Positions 47,697 through 55,658 of a stretch of 64,000 nucleotides of DNA are shown here, piece after piece (position 1 is the first letter of the stretch; every line of letters begins with the position of its first letter). The notes beneath the pieces were generated by a model. The model saw only the letters and a list, made by a program, of their open reading frames with translations, did not search any database and was not told the origin of the DNA. The translations under genes and the position numbers were made by a program. The stretch lies in contig NZ_BPFX01000019.1 of NCBI RefSeq assembly GCF_019655855.1, positions 1-64,000 of the forward strand, written 5' to 3'. This DNA is from Pseudomonas paralcaligenes. GTDB taxonomy: Bacteria > Pseudomonadota > Gammaproteobacteria > Pseudomonadales > Pseudomonadaceae.

Positions 47697-48473
47697 TTAC
47701 CAGTAGTTCTCCACCGCCACCTGGCCGGGCCGGCGGGTCAGCGCCAGGTTCAGGCCGCGCGCCTTGAGCACGGCGCGGGTGTCCTCGATCATCTGCGGGT
47801 TGCCGCAGAGCATGATGCGCGAGTGCTCGGGCTCCAGCGCCAGGCCGGCGGCGCGCTCCAGCTCGCCGTTCTCGATCAGCGTGGTGACCCGCGCGCCGAG
47901 CGCCCCCGGCACCTGCTCGCGGGTCACCACCGGGATGTACTGCAGCTTGTGCCCCGCCCCTTCCAGCCATTCGCGCCGCGGCAGCTCGGCAATCAGCTCC
48001 TGGTAGGCCAGCTCGCCGCGGTCGCGGGCGCTGTACACCAGCACGATGCGCTCGAAGCGCTGCCAGACTTCCAGGTCCTGCAGGATCGAGAGGAACGGCG
48101 CCAGCCCGGTACCCGTGCCGATCAGCCACAGGTCGCGGCCGTCGGGGAAACGGTCGAGGGTGAGGAAGCCGGTGACCTGCTTCTCCACCAGCAGTTCGTC
48201 GCCCGCCTGCAGGCGGTTCAGTTCGCTGGTGAACTCGCCGCCCGGGACCACGATGGAAAAGAATTCCAGGTAGTCGTCATGGGGCGCCGAGACCAGCGAG
48301 TAGGCACGCCAGACAATGCAGCCGCTGGTCTTGCGCACACCCAGGCGGACGAACTGGCCGGCGCGGAAGCGGAAGCCGGGGTCGCGGGTGCAACGCAGGC
48401 TGAACAGGCTGGGCGACCAGACCCGCACCTCGGTGAGGGTCTGGCGGGTGAACTTCTCTTCGCTGGCGGTCAT
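47697..48473 (-). CDS. fpr: ferredoxin/flavodoxin-NADP+ reductase
   Basis: A 258-residue FAD enzyme of the bacterial subclass I FNR type. FAD-binding motif RAYSLVSAP (RxYS), NADPH-binding GTGTGLAPFLSIL, and the terminal VENYW ending that is typical of this class. It transfers electrons between NADPH and ferredoxin or flavodoxin and is linked to oxidative stress and Fe-S or heme-iron metabolism in Pseudomonas. Start MTASEEKFTRQTLTEVR at 48471-48473. It is 75 bp downstream of dctP on the same strand. Confidence 0.94.
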   Translation of the reverse strand: MTASEEKFTRQTLTEVRVWSPSLFSLRCTRDPGFRFRAGQFVRLGVRKTSGCIVWRAYSLVSAPHDDYLEFFSIVVPGGEFTSELNRLQAGDELLVEKQVTGFLTLDRFPDGRDLWLIGTGTGLAPFLSILQDLEVWQRFERIVLVYSARDRGELAYQELIAELPRREWLEGAGHKLQYIPVVTREQVPGALGARVTTLIENGELERAAGLALEPEHSRIMLCGNPQMIEDTRAVLKARGLNLALTRRPGQVAVENYW

Positions 48474-48547
48474 GGTTTCCCCCTTGTGCTGGTACCCGCG
48501 CAGTCTGGCGCAAAGGCGGCCAGACAAACACCACCAGTTCACAGGGA

Positions 48548-49531
48548 TTAGCGTCGATTGACCGCCTGCGCGGCGCGCAGCACGTCGGCGCCAATCTCAG
48601 CCTCGTACTGCTGCCACAGTGGCTGCATGGCGGCGCGCCAGGCGTTGCGTTCTTCCTGGCTCAGGGCGACCAGGCGGGTGCGGCCGGCGGCGGCCAGCTG
48701 CTCGCGGCCCTTGCGATTGAGCTGCTCGGCGTCCTTGTTCACCTGCAGGGTGACTTCCTCGACGATCGACTCCAGCTCGGTGCGGGTGGCGTAGGGAATG
48801 CTCTGCCAGAACGAGGAACTGCTGATCAGCATGTAGTTGAGCGAACCGTGGCCGGTCTCGGTGACGAACGGCTGGGCCTGGTCGAAGCCCGCCGCGGTCA
48901 TGTTCGACCAGACGTTCTCGGTGCCCTGCACCACGCCGCTCTGCAGCGCCTTGAGCGACTCGCCGAAGGGGATGCGCTTGGCCTCGGCGCCGAGCGCGGC
49001 GAACTGGCTCTCCAGCACGCTGGACGGCTGGATGCGGAACGCCAGGCCCTTGGCGTCGGCCGGTGTGCGCAGCTCGCGGTTGGCCGAGAGCTGCTTCATG
49101 CCGTTGTTCCAAAAGGCCAGGCCGTAGATGTTCTGCCCGGCCATGGAACGCAGCAGCTGGCGGCTCTTCTCGCGGCGCTGGAAGCGCTTGACCGCCTCCA
49201 GGTCGTCGAACAGGAACGGCAGGTCGAACACCTGCAGCTGCTTGGTGTAGGCCTCGAACTTGGATACCGAGGGCGCCAGCATCTGCACCTCGCCGCGCTG
49301 CAGCGCGGCCATCTCGTCGGCGTCACCGAACAGGCTGGAGTCGGGGTAGACCTCGACCTTCACCGCGCCGCCCAAGCGCTCGGCCACCAGGCGCTGGAAC
49401 AGCAGGGCGCCACGGCCCTTGGGCGTGTCTTCGGCGACCACGTGGGAGAACTTGATCAGGATGGGTTCGGCATGGGCCGGAGCGGACAGCAGCAGAGCGA
49501 ACGACAGGCAAAGCGTGAACAGGTACTTCAT
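48548..49531 (-). CDS. dctP: TRAP transporter DctP-type solute-binding protein (orphan)
   Basis: A 327-residue periplasmic binding protein. Signal peptide MKYLFTLCLSFALLLSAPAHA cut after AHA. The DctP family is recognisable by IKFSHVVAEDTPKGRGALLFQRLV, VEVYPDSSLFGD, and the substrate-binding Arg region AFRIQPSSVLESQFAALGA plus GVVQGTENVWSNM. Likely ligands are C4-dicarboxylates, but this is family inference. No dctQ or dctM genes are near, so it must work with a membrane unit coded elsewhere. Start at 49529-49531 with AAGGAAG before it. A sigma-54-like promoter lies just upstream. Confidence 0.9.
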   Translation of the reverse strand: MKYLFTLCLSFALLLSAPAHAEPILIKFSHVVAEDTPKGRGALLFQRLVAERLGGAVKVEVYPDSSLFGDADEMAALQRGEVQMLAPSVSKFEAYTKQLQVFDLPFLFDDLEAVKRFQRREKSRQLLRSMAGQNIYGLAFWNNGMKQLSANRELRTPADAKGLAFRIQPSSVLESQFAALGAEAKRIPFGESLKALQSGVVQGTENVWSNMTAAGFDQAQPFVTETGHGSLNYMLISSSSFWQSIPYATRTELESIVEEVTLQVNKDAEQLNRKGREQLAAAGRTRLVALSQEERNAWRAAMQPLWQQYEAEIGADVLRAAQAVNRR

Positions 49532-49548
49532 GGACTTCCTTGAGGCAA

Positions 49549-49564
49549 TGCAATAGCTGCGCCC
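49549..49564 (-). promoter_or_regulatory. candidate sigma-54 (RpoN) promoter of dctP
   Basis: On the minus strand GGGCGC-N5-TTGCA has the invariant GG and GC ten bases apart and matches nine of eleven consensus positions of TGGCAC-N5-TTGCA. The start of transcription would fall only some 7-11 bases before the ATG, which weakens the case. A GCCCCGC/GCGGGGC hairpin (49561-49581) overlaps the -24 element. The rest of 49532-49825 holds no gene. Confidence 0.35.
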
Positions 49565-49825
49565 CGCAAACGTGGCGGGGCGAATGGCTGGTTTCTGGGG
49601 AGTCGGGCCGTCGGCCCGGGGTTCGGACAGTGCCTGCGCATCAGGTCGCGCGGCCATCCGATTTGTTGTTGGGGCATGCCGCCCGGTGCGGAATTTCGAC
49701 GGCGGCAAGTGACTGCGTATTCTCCGGATCGCACCACCGGGTCACAAGCCGTCTGTTTCTCACTTCGAGACATTTCCTTGTTCATCCGGGACAATGTTGC
49801 CCGCTTCCTTCGCCGATCCAGCCCC

Positions 49826-50950
49826 ATGCCGACTCTCGCCACGCCCTTCGCCCAGCTCGACCTGATCCGCCAGCCCGAAATGGCCAACGAACCGCTGCAG
49901 GCCTTCGATGCCGCCGACGAGTACCTGCTCGCCCACGTGCACGAACTCGGCCTGCCGCCGGACAGCCGGGTGCTGCTGCTCAACGACGGCTTCGGCGCCC
50001 TCGCCTGCTCACTGGCGGCCCATTGCCGGGTGACCAGCAGCGGCGACTCGCACCTCGGCTTCCTCGCCCTGCGGAAGAACCTGCAGCGCAACGGCCTGGC
50101 CGCCGACAGCGTGCGCTTCGTGCCGGCCAGCGCGACGGCCGAAGGCCCGTTCGACCTGGTCCTGCTGCGGGTGCCCAAGACCCTGGCCCTGCTCGAAGAA
50201 CAACTGATCCGCCTGCACGGCCGGCTGGCCCCCGGCGCCAGGGTGATCGCCGGCGCCATGATCAAGCACCTGCCGCGCGCCGCCGGCGAGCTGATGGAGC
50301 ACTACATCGGCCCGCTGCAGGCCTCGCTGGCGGTGAAGAAGGCCCGCCTGCTGACGGCCACGGCCGAGGCCAGGCCGGCGCCAACCTCGCCCTACCCGAC
50401 CCGCTACCGCCTGGACACCCCGGCCCTGGAGCTGATCAACCACGCCAACGTGTTCTGCCGCGAAGGCCTGGACATCGGCACCCGCGCCTTCCTTCCCCAC
50501 CTGCCGAAACGCCTGACACCCCAGCGGGTGGCCGACCTCGGCTGCGGCAACGGCGTGCTGGGCATCGCCTACGCCCTGGCCAACCCCGAGGCCGAGCTGA
50601 CCCTGGTGGACGAGTCCTACATGGCCGTGCAGTCCGCCGAGGAGAACTGGCGCGCGGCCCTGGGCGAGCGCCCGGCCACCTTCCGCGCCGCCGACGGCCT
50701 GGCCGACCAGCCCGGCGAGTCACTCGACCTGGTGCTGTGCAACCCGCCCTTCCACCAGCAGCAGGTGGTCGGCGACTTCCTCGCCTGGCGCATGTTCCAG
50801 CAGTCCCGCGCGGCGCTGGTCACCGGTGGCGAGCTGTGGATCGTGGGCAACCGCCACCTGGGCTACCACACCAAGCTCAAGCGCCTGTTCCGGGGCGTGG
50901 AGCAGGTGGCGGCCAATCCCAAGTTCGTCGTGTTGAAAGCGACCCGCTAA
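49826..50950 (+). CDS. rlmG: 23S rRNA (guanine-N2) methyltransferase RlmG
   Basis: A 374-residue SAM enzyme modifying G1835 of 23S rRNA. The N-terminal half is a degenerate methyltransferase-like domain. The catalytic C-terminal half has SAM motif VADLGCGNGVLGIAYA and NPPF motif LVLCNPPFHQQ, the class marker for N2-guanine methylation. Start MPTLATPFAQLDLIRQPEM at 49826 gives the standard length; in-frame sequence upstream is not conserved in character. It stands alone and is divergent from dctP. Confidence 0.93.
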   Translation: MPTLATPFAQLDLIRQPEMANEPLQAFDAADEYLLAHVHELGLPPDSRVLLLNDGFGALACSLAAHCRVTSSGDSHLGFLALRKNLQRNGLAADSVRFVPASATAEGPFDLVLLRVPKTLALLEEQLIRLHGRLAPGARVIAGAMIKHLPRAAGELMEHYIGPLQASLAVKKARLLTATAEARPAPTSPYPTRYRLDTPALELINHANVFCREGLDIGTRAFLPHLPKRLTPQRVADLGCGNGVLGIAYALANPEAELTLVDESYMAVQSAEENWRAALGERPATFRAADGLADQPGESLDLVLCNPPFHQQQVVGDFLAWRMFQQSRAALVTGGELWIVGNRHLGYHTKLKRLFRGVEQVAANPKFVVLKATR

Positions 50951-51094
50951 GCTTCTGGAGACGCCGGGGGACGCAGCGCCGGCGGTCCCGCCCGCCCCCG
51001 GATAAAAGGTGAACCACCCAGCACCATCCGCGCTCCGAGTCACTGCGACCAATTGCCCGATGCGACAATCCGCCAACTGCGACCAAAGTCCGGG

Positions 51095-51119
51095 TTGACG
51101 GATTATTGATCCAGATCAA
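51095..51119 (+). promoter_or_regulatory. Anr/Fnr box between promoter and start of the bd-oxidase operon
   Basis: TTGAT-CCAG-ATCAA (51106-51119) is a perfect Anr/Fnr site. A -35-like TTGACG is at 51095-51100. The box centre is only about 25 bp before the ATG, so it covers or lies downstream of the expected start of transcription, a repressing position. Confidence 0.7.
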
Positions 51120-51137
51120 TTGCAGGAGTGGCCTTTC

Positions 51138-52571
51138 ATGTTTGGCCTGGATGCACTGGAACTGGCCCGAATCCAGTTCGCCTTCACCGTTTCCTTCCAC
51201 ATCATCTTCCCCGCCATCAGTATCGGCCTGGCCAGCTACCTGGCAGTGCTCGAAGGCCTGTGGCTGAAGACCGGCAAGGAGGTCTACTACGATCTCTACC
51301 GCTTCTGGCTGCAGATCTTCGCCGTCACCTTCGGCATGGGCGTGGTCTCCGGCGTGGTGATGAGCTACCAGTTCGGCACCAACTGGAGCGAGCTGTCGGC
51401 GGCGGCGGGCAGCATCATGGGGCCGCTGCTGACCTACGAGGTGCTCACCGCCTTCTTCCTCGAGGCGGGCTTCCTCGGGATCATGCTGTTCGGCCTGAAC
51501 AAGGTCGGCCGCGGCCTGCACTTCTTCGCCACCCTGATGGTGGCCATCGGCACCCTGATCTCGACCTTCTGGATTCTCTCCTCGAACAGCTGGATGCACA
51601 CCCCGCAGGGCTTCACCCTGGTGGACGGCATCTTCACCCCCGCGTCCTGGTGGGAGATCGTGTTCAACCCGTCCTTCCCCTATCGCCTTGCGCACATGGC
51701 CGTGGCGGCCTTCATCAGCACCGCCTTCGTGGTCGGCGGCACCGCCGCCTGGCACCTGCTCAAGGGCAAGCGCGACCCGGCCACCCGCATGATGTTCTCC
51801 ATGGCCTTGTGGATGGCGCTGATAGTCGCGCCGATCCAGGCGGTGATCGGCGACTTCCACGGCCTCAACACCCTCAAGCACCAGCCGGCGAAGATCGCCG
51901 CCATCGAGGGGCACTGGGAGACCGAGCGCGGCGTGCCGCTGCTGCTGTTCGGCATCCCCGACATGGCCGCCGAGACCACCCACTACGCGGTGGGCATCCC
52001 GCGCCTGGCCAGCCTGATCCTCGCCCACGACCTCGACGCGGAGATCAAGGGCCTCAAGGAGTGGGCGCCGGAAGACCGGCCCAACTCGCTGATCGTGTTC
52101 TGGAGCTTCCGCGTGATGGTCGGCCTGGGCCTGCTGATGATCCTCTGCGGGGTCGTCGGGTTGTGGCTGAGGCGTGGCGACAAAGTCTACGAGTCGCGCG
52201 GCTTCCACCGCCTGATGCTGCTGATGGGGCCGAGCGGGATCGTCGCCCTGCTCGCCGGCTGGGTGACCACCGAGGTCGGCCGCCAGCCCTGGGTGATCTA
52301 CGGCCTGCTGCGCACCAGCGACGCCGTGTCCAACCACAGCGCCACCCAGATGGGCGTCTCGCTGACGATCTTCGTGGTGGTCTATTTCATGGTCTTCGGC
52401 GTCGGCATCACCTACCTGCTGCGGATGATGCGCAAGGGCCCGGTGCTGGGCCTGCTCACCGCCCAGATCGCGGAAGAGGGTGGCCCCGGCCACAGCCGCA
52501 CACCGGCGCGGCCGCTGTCCGCCGCCGCGGATGGCGTCGAGGACGAAGCCGACCAGGAGAACCGCCAATGA
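51138..52571 (+). CDS. cioA: cytochrome bd-type quinol oxidase subunit I, cyanide-insensitive (CioA) type
   Basis: A 477-residue inner-membrane heme subunit that oxidises quinol and reduces oxygen. It opens FGLDALELARIQFAFTVSFHIIFPAISIGLASYL with the conserved heme-ligand His. The motif GRGLHFFATLMVAIGTLISTFWILSSNSWMHTPQG marks the CioA branch (GRGLHFF). The Q-loop between TM6 and TM7 is short, as in CIO rather than E. coli CydA. The start ATG at 51138 follows GGAG by about twelve bases. The perfect Anr box upstream suggests oxygen-dependent control. The stop overlaps the cioB start (ATGA). Confidence 0.93.
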   Translation: MFGLDALELARIQFAFTVSFHIIFPAISIGLASYLAVLEGLWLKTGKEVYYDLYRFWLQIFAVTFGMGVVSGVVMSYQFGTNWSELSAAAGSIMGPLLTYEVLTAFFLEAGFLGIMLFGLNKVGRGLHFFATLMVAIGTLISTFWILSSNSWMHTPQGFTLVDGIFTPASWWEIVFNPSFPYRLAHMAVAAFISTAFVVGGTAAWHLLKGKRDPATRMMFSMALWMALIVAPIQAVIGDFHGLNTLKHQPAKIAAIEGHWETERGVPLLLFGIPDMAAETTHYAVGIPRLASLILAHDLDAEIKGLKEWAPEDRPNSLIVFWSFRVMVGLGLLMILCGVVGLWLRRGDKVYESRGFHRLMLLMGPSGIVALLAGWVTTEVGRQPWVIYGLLRTSDAVSNHSATQMGVSLTIFVVVYFMVFGVGITYLLRMMRKGPVLGLLTAQIAEEGGPGHSRTPARPLSAAADGVEDEADQENRQ

Positions 52572-53572
52572 GCATCGATCTGCCGCTGATCTGGGCCGGG
52601 GTGATCGCCTTCGGCATCTTCATGTACGTGGTGATGGACGGCTTCGACCTGGGCATCGGCATCCTCTACCCGTTCTTCCGCGACAAGGACGAGCGCGACG
52701 CCATGATGAACACCGTGGCGCCGATCTGGGATGGTAACGAGACCTGGCTGGTGCTCGGCGGCGCCGGCCTGTTCGCCGCGTTCCCGCTGGCCTACTCGGT
52801 GGTGCTCACGGCCCTGTACATCCCCCTGGTGGTGATGCTGGTGGCGCTGATCTTCCGCGGCGTGGCCTTCGAGTTCCGCTTCAAGGCCAAGCGCACCCGC
52901 CACCTGTGGGACGCCGCCTTCATCTGGGGCTCGGTGCTCGCCACCTTCTCCCAGGGCGTGGTGCTGGGCGCGTTCATCGACGGCATCCGCGTGGAAGGCC
53001 GCAGCTTCGCCGGTGGCCCGTTCGACTGGCTGTCGCCCTTCCCGCTGTTCTGCGGCGCCGGGCTGGTGGCCGGCTACGCCATGCTCGGCTGCGCCTGGCT
53101 GCTGCTCAAGACCGAGGGCAAGCTGCGCCACAAGATGTACAAGCTGATGCTGCCGCTGACCTGCGTGCTGCTGCTGTTCATCGCCGCCGTCAGCCTGTGG
53201 ACGCCGCTGGCGCACCCGGAGATCGCCAAGCGCTGGTTCACCCTGCCCAACCTGTTCTACTTCATGCCGGTGCCGACCCTGGTGGCGGTGACCACCCTGG
53301 GCATCGTCCGCGCCGTGAACCTGAAGATCGACTGGCAGCCGTTCGTCCTGACCCTGGCCCTGATCGCCCTGGCCTACGCCGGGCTGGCGATCAGCCTGTG
53401 GCCGAATATCATCCCGCCGGACATCAGCATCTGGGCGGCATCGGCGCCGGAAAGCAGCCAGGCGTTCACCCTGGTCGGGGTTGCCATCATGGTGCCGGTC
53501 ATCCTCCTCTACACCGGCTACAGCTACTACGTGTTCCGCGGCAAGGTGAAAGTCGGCGAGGGCTACCACTGA
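52568..53572 (+). CDS. cioB: cytochrome bd-type quinol oxidase subunit II (CioB)
   Basis: A 334-residue inner-membrane subunit with about eight or nine TM segments. It begins MSIDLPLIWAGVIAFGIFMYVVMDGFDLGIGILYPF and contains APIWDGNETWLVLGGAGLFAAFP, the CydB signature. It forms the heterodimer with CioA. Its start overlaps the cioA stop and its stop overlaps the start of the small third gene (TGATG), so the three are translationally coupled. Confidence 0.95.
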   Translation: MSIDLPLIWAGVIAFGIFMYVVMDGFDLGIGILYPFFRDKDERDAMMNTVAPIWDGNETWLVLGGAGLFAAFPLAYSVVLTALYIPLVVMLVALIFRGVAFEFRFKAKRTRHLWDAAFIWGSVLATFSQGVVLGAFIDGIRVEGRSFAGGPFDWLSPFPLFCGAGLVAGYAMLGCAWLLLKTEGKLRHKMYKLMLPLTCVLLLFIAAVSLWTPLAHPEIAKRWFTLPNLFYFMPVPTLVAVTTLGIVRAVNLKIDWQPFVLTLALIALAYAGLAISLWPNIIPPDISIWAASAPESSQAFTLVGVAIMVPVILLYTGYSYYVFRGKVKVGEGYH

Positions 53573-53694
53573 TGAACGCCACCAAACAGCCGCTGGCCAA
53601 ACGCCTGGCCTGGTTCGTCCTGCTCTGGCTGGGCGGCGTGGTGGCGGTGGGCATCCTCGCCTACGCCATCAAGTGGGGCATGGGCCTGACCTGA
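53572..53694 (+). CDS. DUF2474/CydX-like small subunit of the bd oxidase
   Basis: A 40-residue single-TM protein (KRLAWFVLLWLGGVVAVGILAYAIKWGMGL). Small subunits of this kind (CydX, CydZ/DUF2474) stabilise the hemes of bd oxidases. The start ATG overlaps the cioB stop. It resembles DUF2474 proteins, which are linked to CioAB-type operons. Short but convincing because of the coupling and composition. Confidence 0.8.
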   Translation: MNATKQPLAKRLAWFVLLWLGGVVAVGILAYAIKWGMGLT

Positions 53695-53705
53695 GCGCTC
53701 ATCCG

Positions 53706-53725
53706 TAGGGTGCGCCGTGCGCACC
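53706..53725. repeat. dispersed 20-bp repeat, copy 2
   Basis: An exact inverse complement of 25182-25201, here 11 bp after the bd-oxidase operon. The palindrome GGGTGCGC/GCGCACC could act as a weak transcript end. Confidence 0.7.
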
Positions 53726-53744
53726 GGACGCATAAGCCATGCGC

Positions 53745-54080
53745 TCATCCCAGCAGGCGTCTCAGGTCCTCATCGATCGGCATCGGGCGGAACGCGCTGA
53801 CCCGCGCCCGCCCGGTGTTGCCCAGCGGCACCCACAGCCGCAAGAACAGCAGCGCGGCGAGGATGCGCGGCACCTGCCCCACCACTTCGCGCCAGTCGCC
53901 GAGCTGCCAGCCGGCCCTGAGCATCAGCCAGTGGGAGCGGGCATGAGGCAACGCCAGGCGCTGGCCGAGGATATGCGCCCGCTCCAGCCAGACCAGCGCC
54001 ACCCCCGGCTCGTTCCGCGCCAGCGCCGCCTCCGCCTCGGCGAAGGCCATGCGCAATGCCGCTTCCTGCTCAGTGCGCAT
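53745..54080 (-). CDS. DUF3703 family protein
   Basis: A 111-residue soluble protein that matches DUF3703 (ALVWLERAHILGQRLALPHARSHWLMLRAGWQLGDWREVVGQVPRILAALLFLRLWVPLGNTGRARVSAFRPMPI). It contains a TPR-like helical pair and the conserved LGNTGRA loop. DUF3703 genes are often next to metal-ion efflux genes. Its start overlaps the end of the CDF gene by 11 bp, so it is co-translated with the exporter. Role unknown; assistance in metal efflux is inference from this coupling. Confidence 0.85.
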   Translation of the reverse strand: MRTEQEAALRMAFAEAEAALARNEPGVALVWLERAHILGQRLALPHARSHWLMLRAGWQLGDWREVVGQVPRILAALLFLRLWVPLGNTGRARVSAFRPMPIDEDLRRLLG

Positions 54081-54702
54081 GGCCGTGGCCGTCCTTCAGC
54101 TCGCCATCGGCCTGGCGCAGCACCTGCACGGCGGCGGTGATGGCCAGGAGCGCCATGATGCTGGCGACGATCAGGTCCGGCCAGGCGCTGCCCGTGCCGA
54201 ACACACCGAGGGCCGCTCCCAGCACCGCCAGGTTGCCCAGGGCATCGTTGCGGGTGCAGAGCCAGACGCTGCGCATGTTGCTGTCGCCCTCGCGGTAGGC
54301 GTACAGCAGGACCGCGACACCCAGGTTGGCCAGCAGCGCCAGGGTGCCCACCACGCCCATGGTTGGCGCGCTCGGCACCTCGCCCTGCCACCAGTGCCAG
54401 AGCGCCGTGCCCAGCACGCCGAGGCCGAACAGCAGCATGGTGACCGCCTTGAACTGGGCGGCACGGGCGCGAATGGCCAGGCTCATGCCGAGTACCCAGA
54501 GGCTGATGCCGTAGTTGGCGGAGTCGCCGAGGAAGTCCAGCGAGTCGGCCAGCAGCGACACCGAGCCGGCCTTGACGCCCGCCCCGATCTCCACCACGAA
54601 CATGGCCAGGTTGACCAGCAGTGCGATCCACAGGATGCGCCGGTAGCGCCTGGAGCGCAGCGCGGCCTCGGGCGAGTCGTGATTGCAGCAGTGAGCACCC
54701 AT
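54070..54702 (-). CDS. cation diffusion facilitator (CDF) transporter, short form
   Basis: A 210-residue inner-membrane exporter with six TM segments. The N-terminus MGAHCCNHDS and C-terminus KDGHGHAH are likely metal ligands. Site A is DxxxD in TM2 (Asp56, Asp60 in DSLDFLGDSAN). In TM5 the usual HxxxD is Asp153...Asn157 (RNDALGN). It lacks the cytoplasmic C-terminal domain of longer CDF proteins. Metal cannot be predicted with certainty; divalent cations such as zinc, cadmium or cobalt are likely. The MerR-type regulator is divergent with a classical 19-bp-spacer promoter between. Confidence 0.9.
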   Translation of the reverse strand: MGAHCCNHDSPEAALRSRRYRRILWIALLVNLAMFVVEIGAGVKAGSVSLLADSLDFLGDSANYGISLWVLGMSLAIRARAAQFKAVTMLLFGLGVLGTALWHWWQGEVPSAPTMGVVGTLALLANLGVAVLLYAYREGDSNMRSVWLCTRNDALGNLAVLGAALGVFGTGSAWPDLIVASIMALLAITAAVQVLRQADGELKDGHGHAH

Positions 54703-54731
54703 TTGGCATCTCCTTGATTGAGGTGCAGACT

Positions 54732-54762
54732 AAGCTAAACCCTGTAGCCACTACGGAGTCAA
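54732..54762 (-). promoter_or_regulatory. MerR-type promoter/operator of the CDF operon
   Basis: On the minus strand TTGACT (54757-54762), a spacer of 19 and TAGCTT (54732-54737). The over-long spacer contains the dyad CCGTAG-TGG-CTACAGG, the hallmark of promoters that a metal-bound MerR-type activator untwists. The dyad also covers the ribosome site of merR (GGAG, 54755-54758). Confidence 0.8.
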
Positions 54763-54763
54763 C

Positions 54764-55177
54764 ATGGGCAAGCCCATCACCATCGGCGTGTTGGCCCGCG
54801 AGAGCGGCGTCAACCTGGAGACCATCCGTTTCTACGAGCGCAGCGGCCTGCTGCCGCCGCCCCAGCGCAGCGACTCGGGATACCGCCACTATCAGGAAGT
54901 GGACGTGCGTCGGCTGCGCTTCATCCGCCGCGGCCGCGAACTGGGCTTCAGTCTGGAGGAAATCCGCAGCCTGCTGGACCTGGCCGCCCACCCCGAGAGC
55001 CCCTGCGACGCCGCCGACCGCATGGCACGCGAGCATCTGGACGCCATCGAGGCACGCATCCGCGACCTGCAGAGCATGCGCGCCGAACTGAGCAAACTGG
55101 CCGACTGCCACAGCGGCCACGCCGAGCACTGCCGGCTGCTGGAGGCGCTGGATAGCCGCGAGTGCTGCAACCATTAG
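54764..55177 (+). CDS. MerR-family heavy-metal-responsive regulator
   Basis: A 137-residue activator. The N-terminal MerR winged helix is ITIGVLARESGVNLETIRFYERSGLLPPPQRSDSGYRHY. A long dimerisation helix follows, then the metal-binding loop region with Cys81, Cys115, His119 and Cys123 and a terminal CC (Cys134-135). The pattern resembles Zn/Cd/Pb sensors (ZntR, CadR, PbrR), not copper or mercury ones. Divergent from the CDF gene, sharing the 19-bp-spacer promoter. The last base of its stop codon is the first base of the DUF559-cassette repeat. Confidence 0.9.
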   Translation: MGKPITIGVLARESGVNLETIRFYERSGLLPPPQRSDSGYRHYQEVDVRRLRFIRRGRELGFSLEEIRSLLDLAAHPESPCDAADRMAREHLDAIEARIRDLQSMRAELSKLADCHSGHAEHCRLLEALDSRECCNH

Positions 55178-55216
55178 TCACCCCTCTCCCTCCGGGAGAG
55201 GGGCCGGGGGTGAGGG
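55177..55216 (+). repeat. left inverted repeat of the DUF559 cassette
   Basis: It starts at the last base of the merR stop codon and contains the palindrome CCCCTCTCCC/GGGAGAGGGG. It matches the right repeat in 39 of 40 positions. Confidence 0.9.
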
Positions 55217-55256
55217 TCTACTAGGCTATGCAGAACCTCAGGAAGGGAATCCTGCC

Positions 55257-55658
55257 ATGCCTCATCACAAGACTCCGCTCAACCCCCTACAACTCGAGTT
55301 CGCCCGCCAATTGCGACGTGACGCCACCGACGCAGAACATCTGCTCTGGCGCCACTTGCGTGGCCGCCAGGTGGCTGGCTGCAAGTTTCGTCGGCAGCAT
55401 CCTATAGAGCCTTACGTTCTGGACTTCTACTGCGAGGCATTGAAGCTGGGGATCGAGCTGGATGGCAGCCAGCACTATCACGATGCGGGGCAGGCTCATG
55501 ATCGGCAGCGCGCCCAGCACCTAATTGGCAAAGGCGTACGTCTACTGCGCTTCAGCAATCGGGAAGTGTTGTTGGAGCTGCCAGCGGTGCTGGAAAGAAT
55601 TTTCATGGAGGCCATATCTCCCTCACCCCCGGCCCCTCTCCCGAAGGGAGAGGGGTGA
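55257..55658 (+). CDS. DUF559 family protein (Vsr/restriction-endonuclease-like fold)
   Basis: A 133-residue protein of the DUF559 family, which is related to very-short-patch repair endonucleases. Signatures: ARQLRRDATDAEHLLWRHLRGRQVAGCKFRRQHPIEPYVLDFYC, LGIELDGSQHYHD and a C-terminal VRLLRFSNREVL. The D/E residues (Asp in VLDFYC, Glu and Asp in IELDG) and the Gln (RRQHPI) fit a PD-(D/E)xK-like active site. The final 12 residues (PSPPAPLPKGEG) come from the right inverted repeat. A GGAA-type ribosome site is present. Function is unknown for the family; here its bracketing by near-identical inverted repeats suggests a link to them. Confidence 0.88.
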   Translation: MPHHKTPLNPLQLEFARQLRRDATDAEHLLWRHLRGRQVAGCKFRRQHPIEPYVLDFYCEALKLGIELDGSQHYHDAGQAHDRQRAQHLIGKGVRLLRFSNREVLLELPAVLERIFMEAISPSPPAPLPKGEG

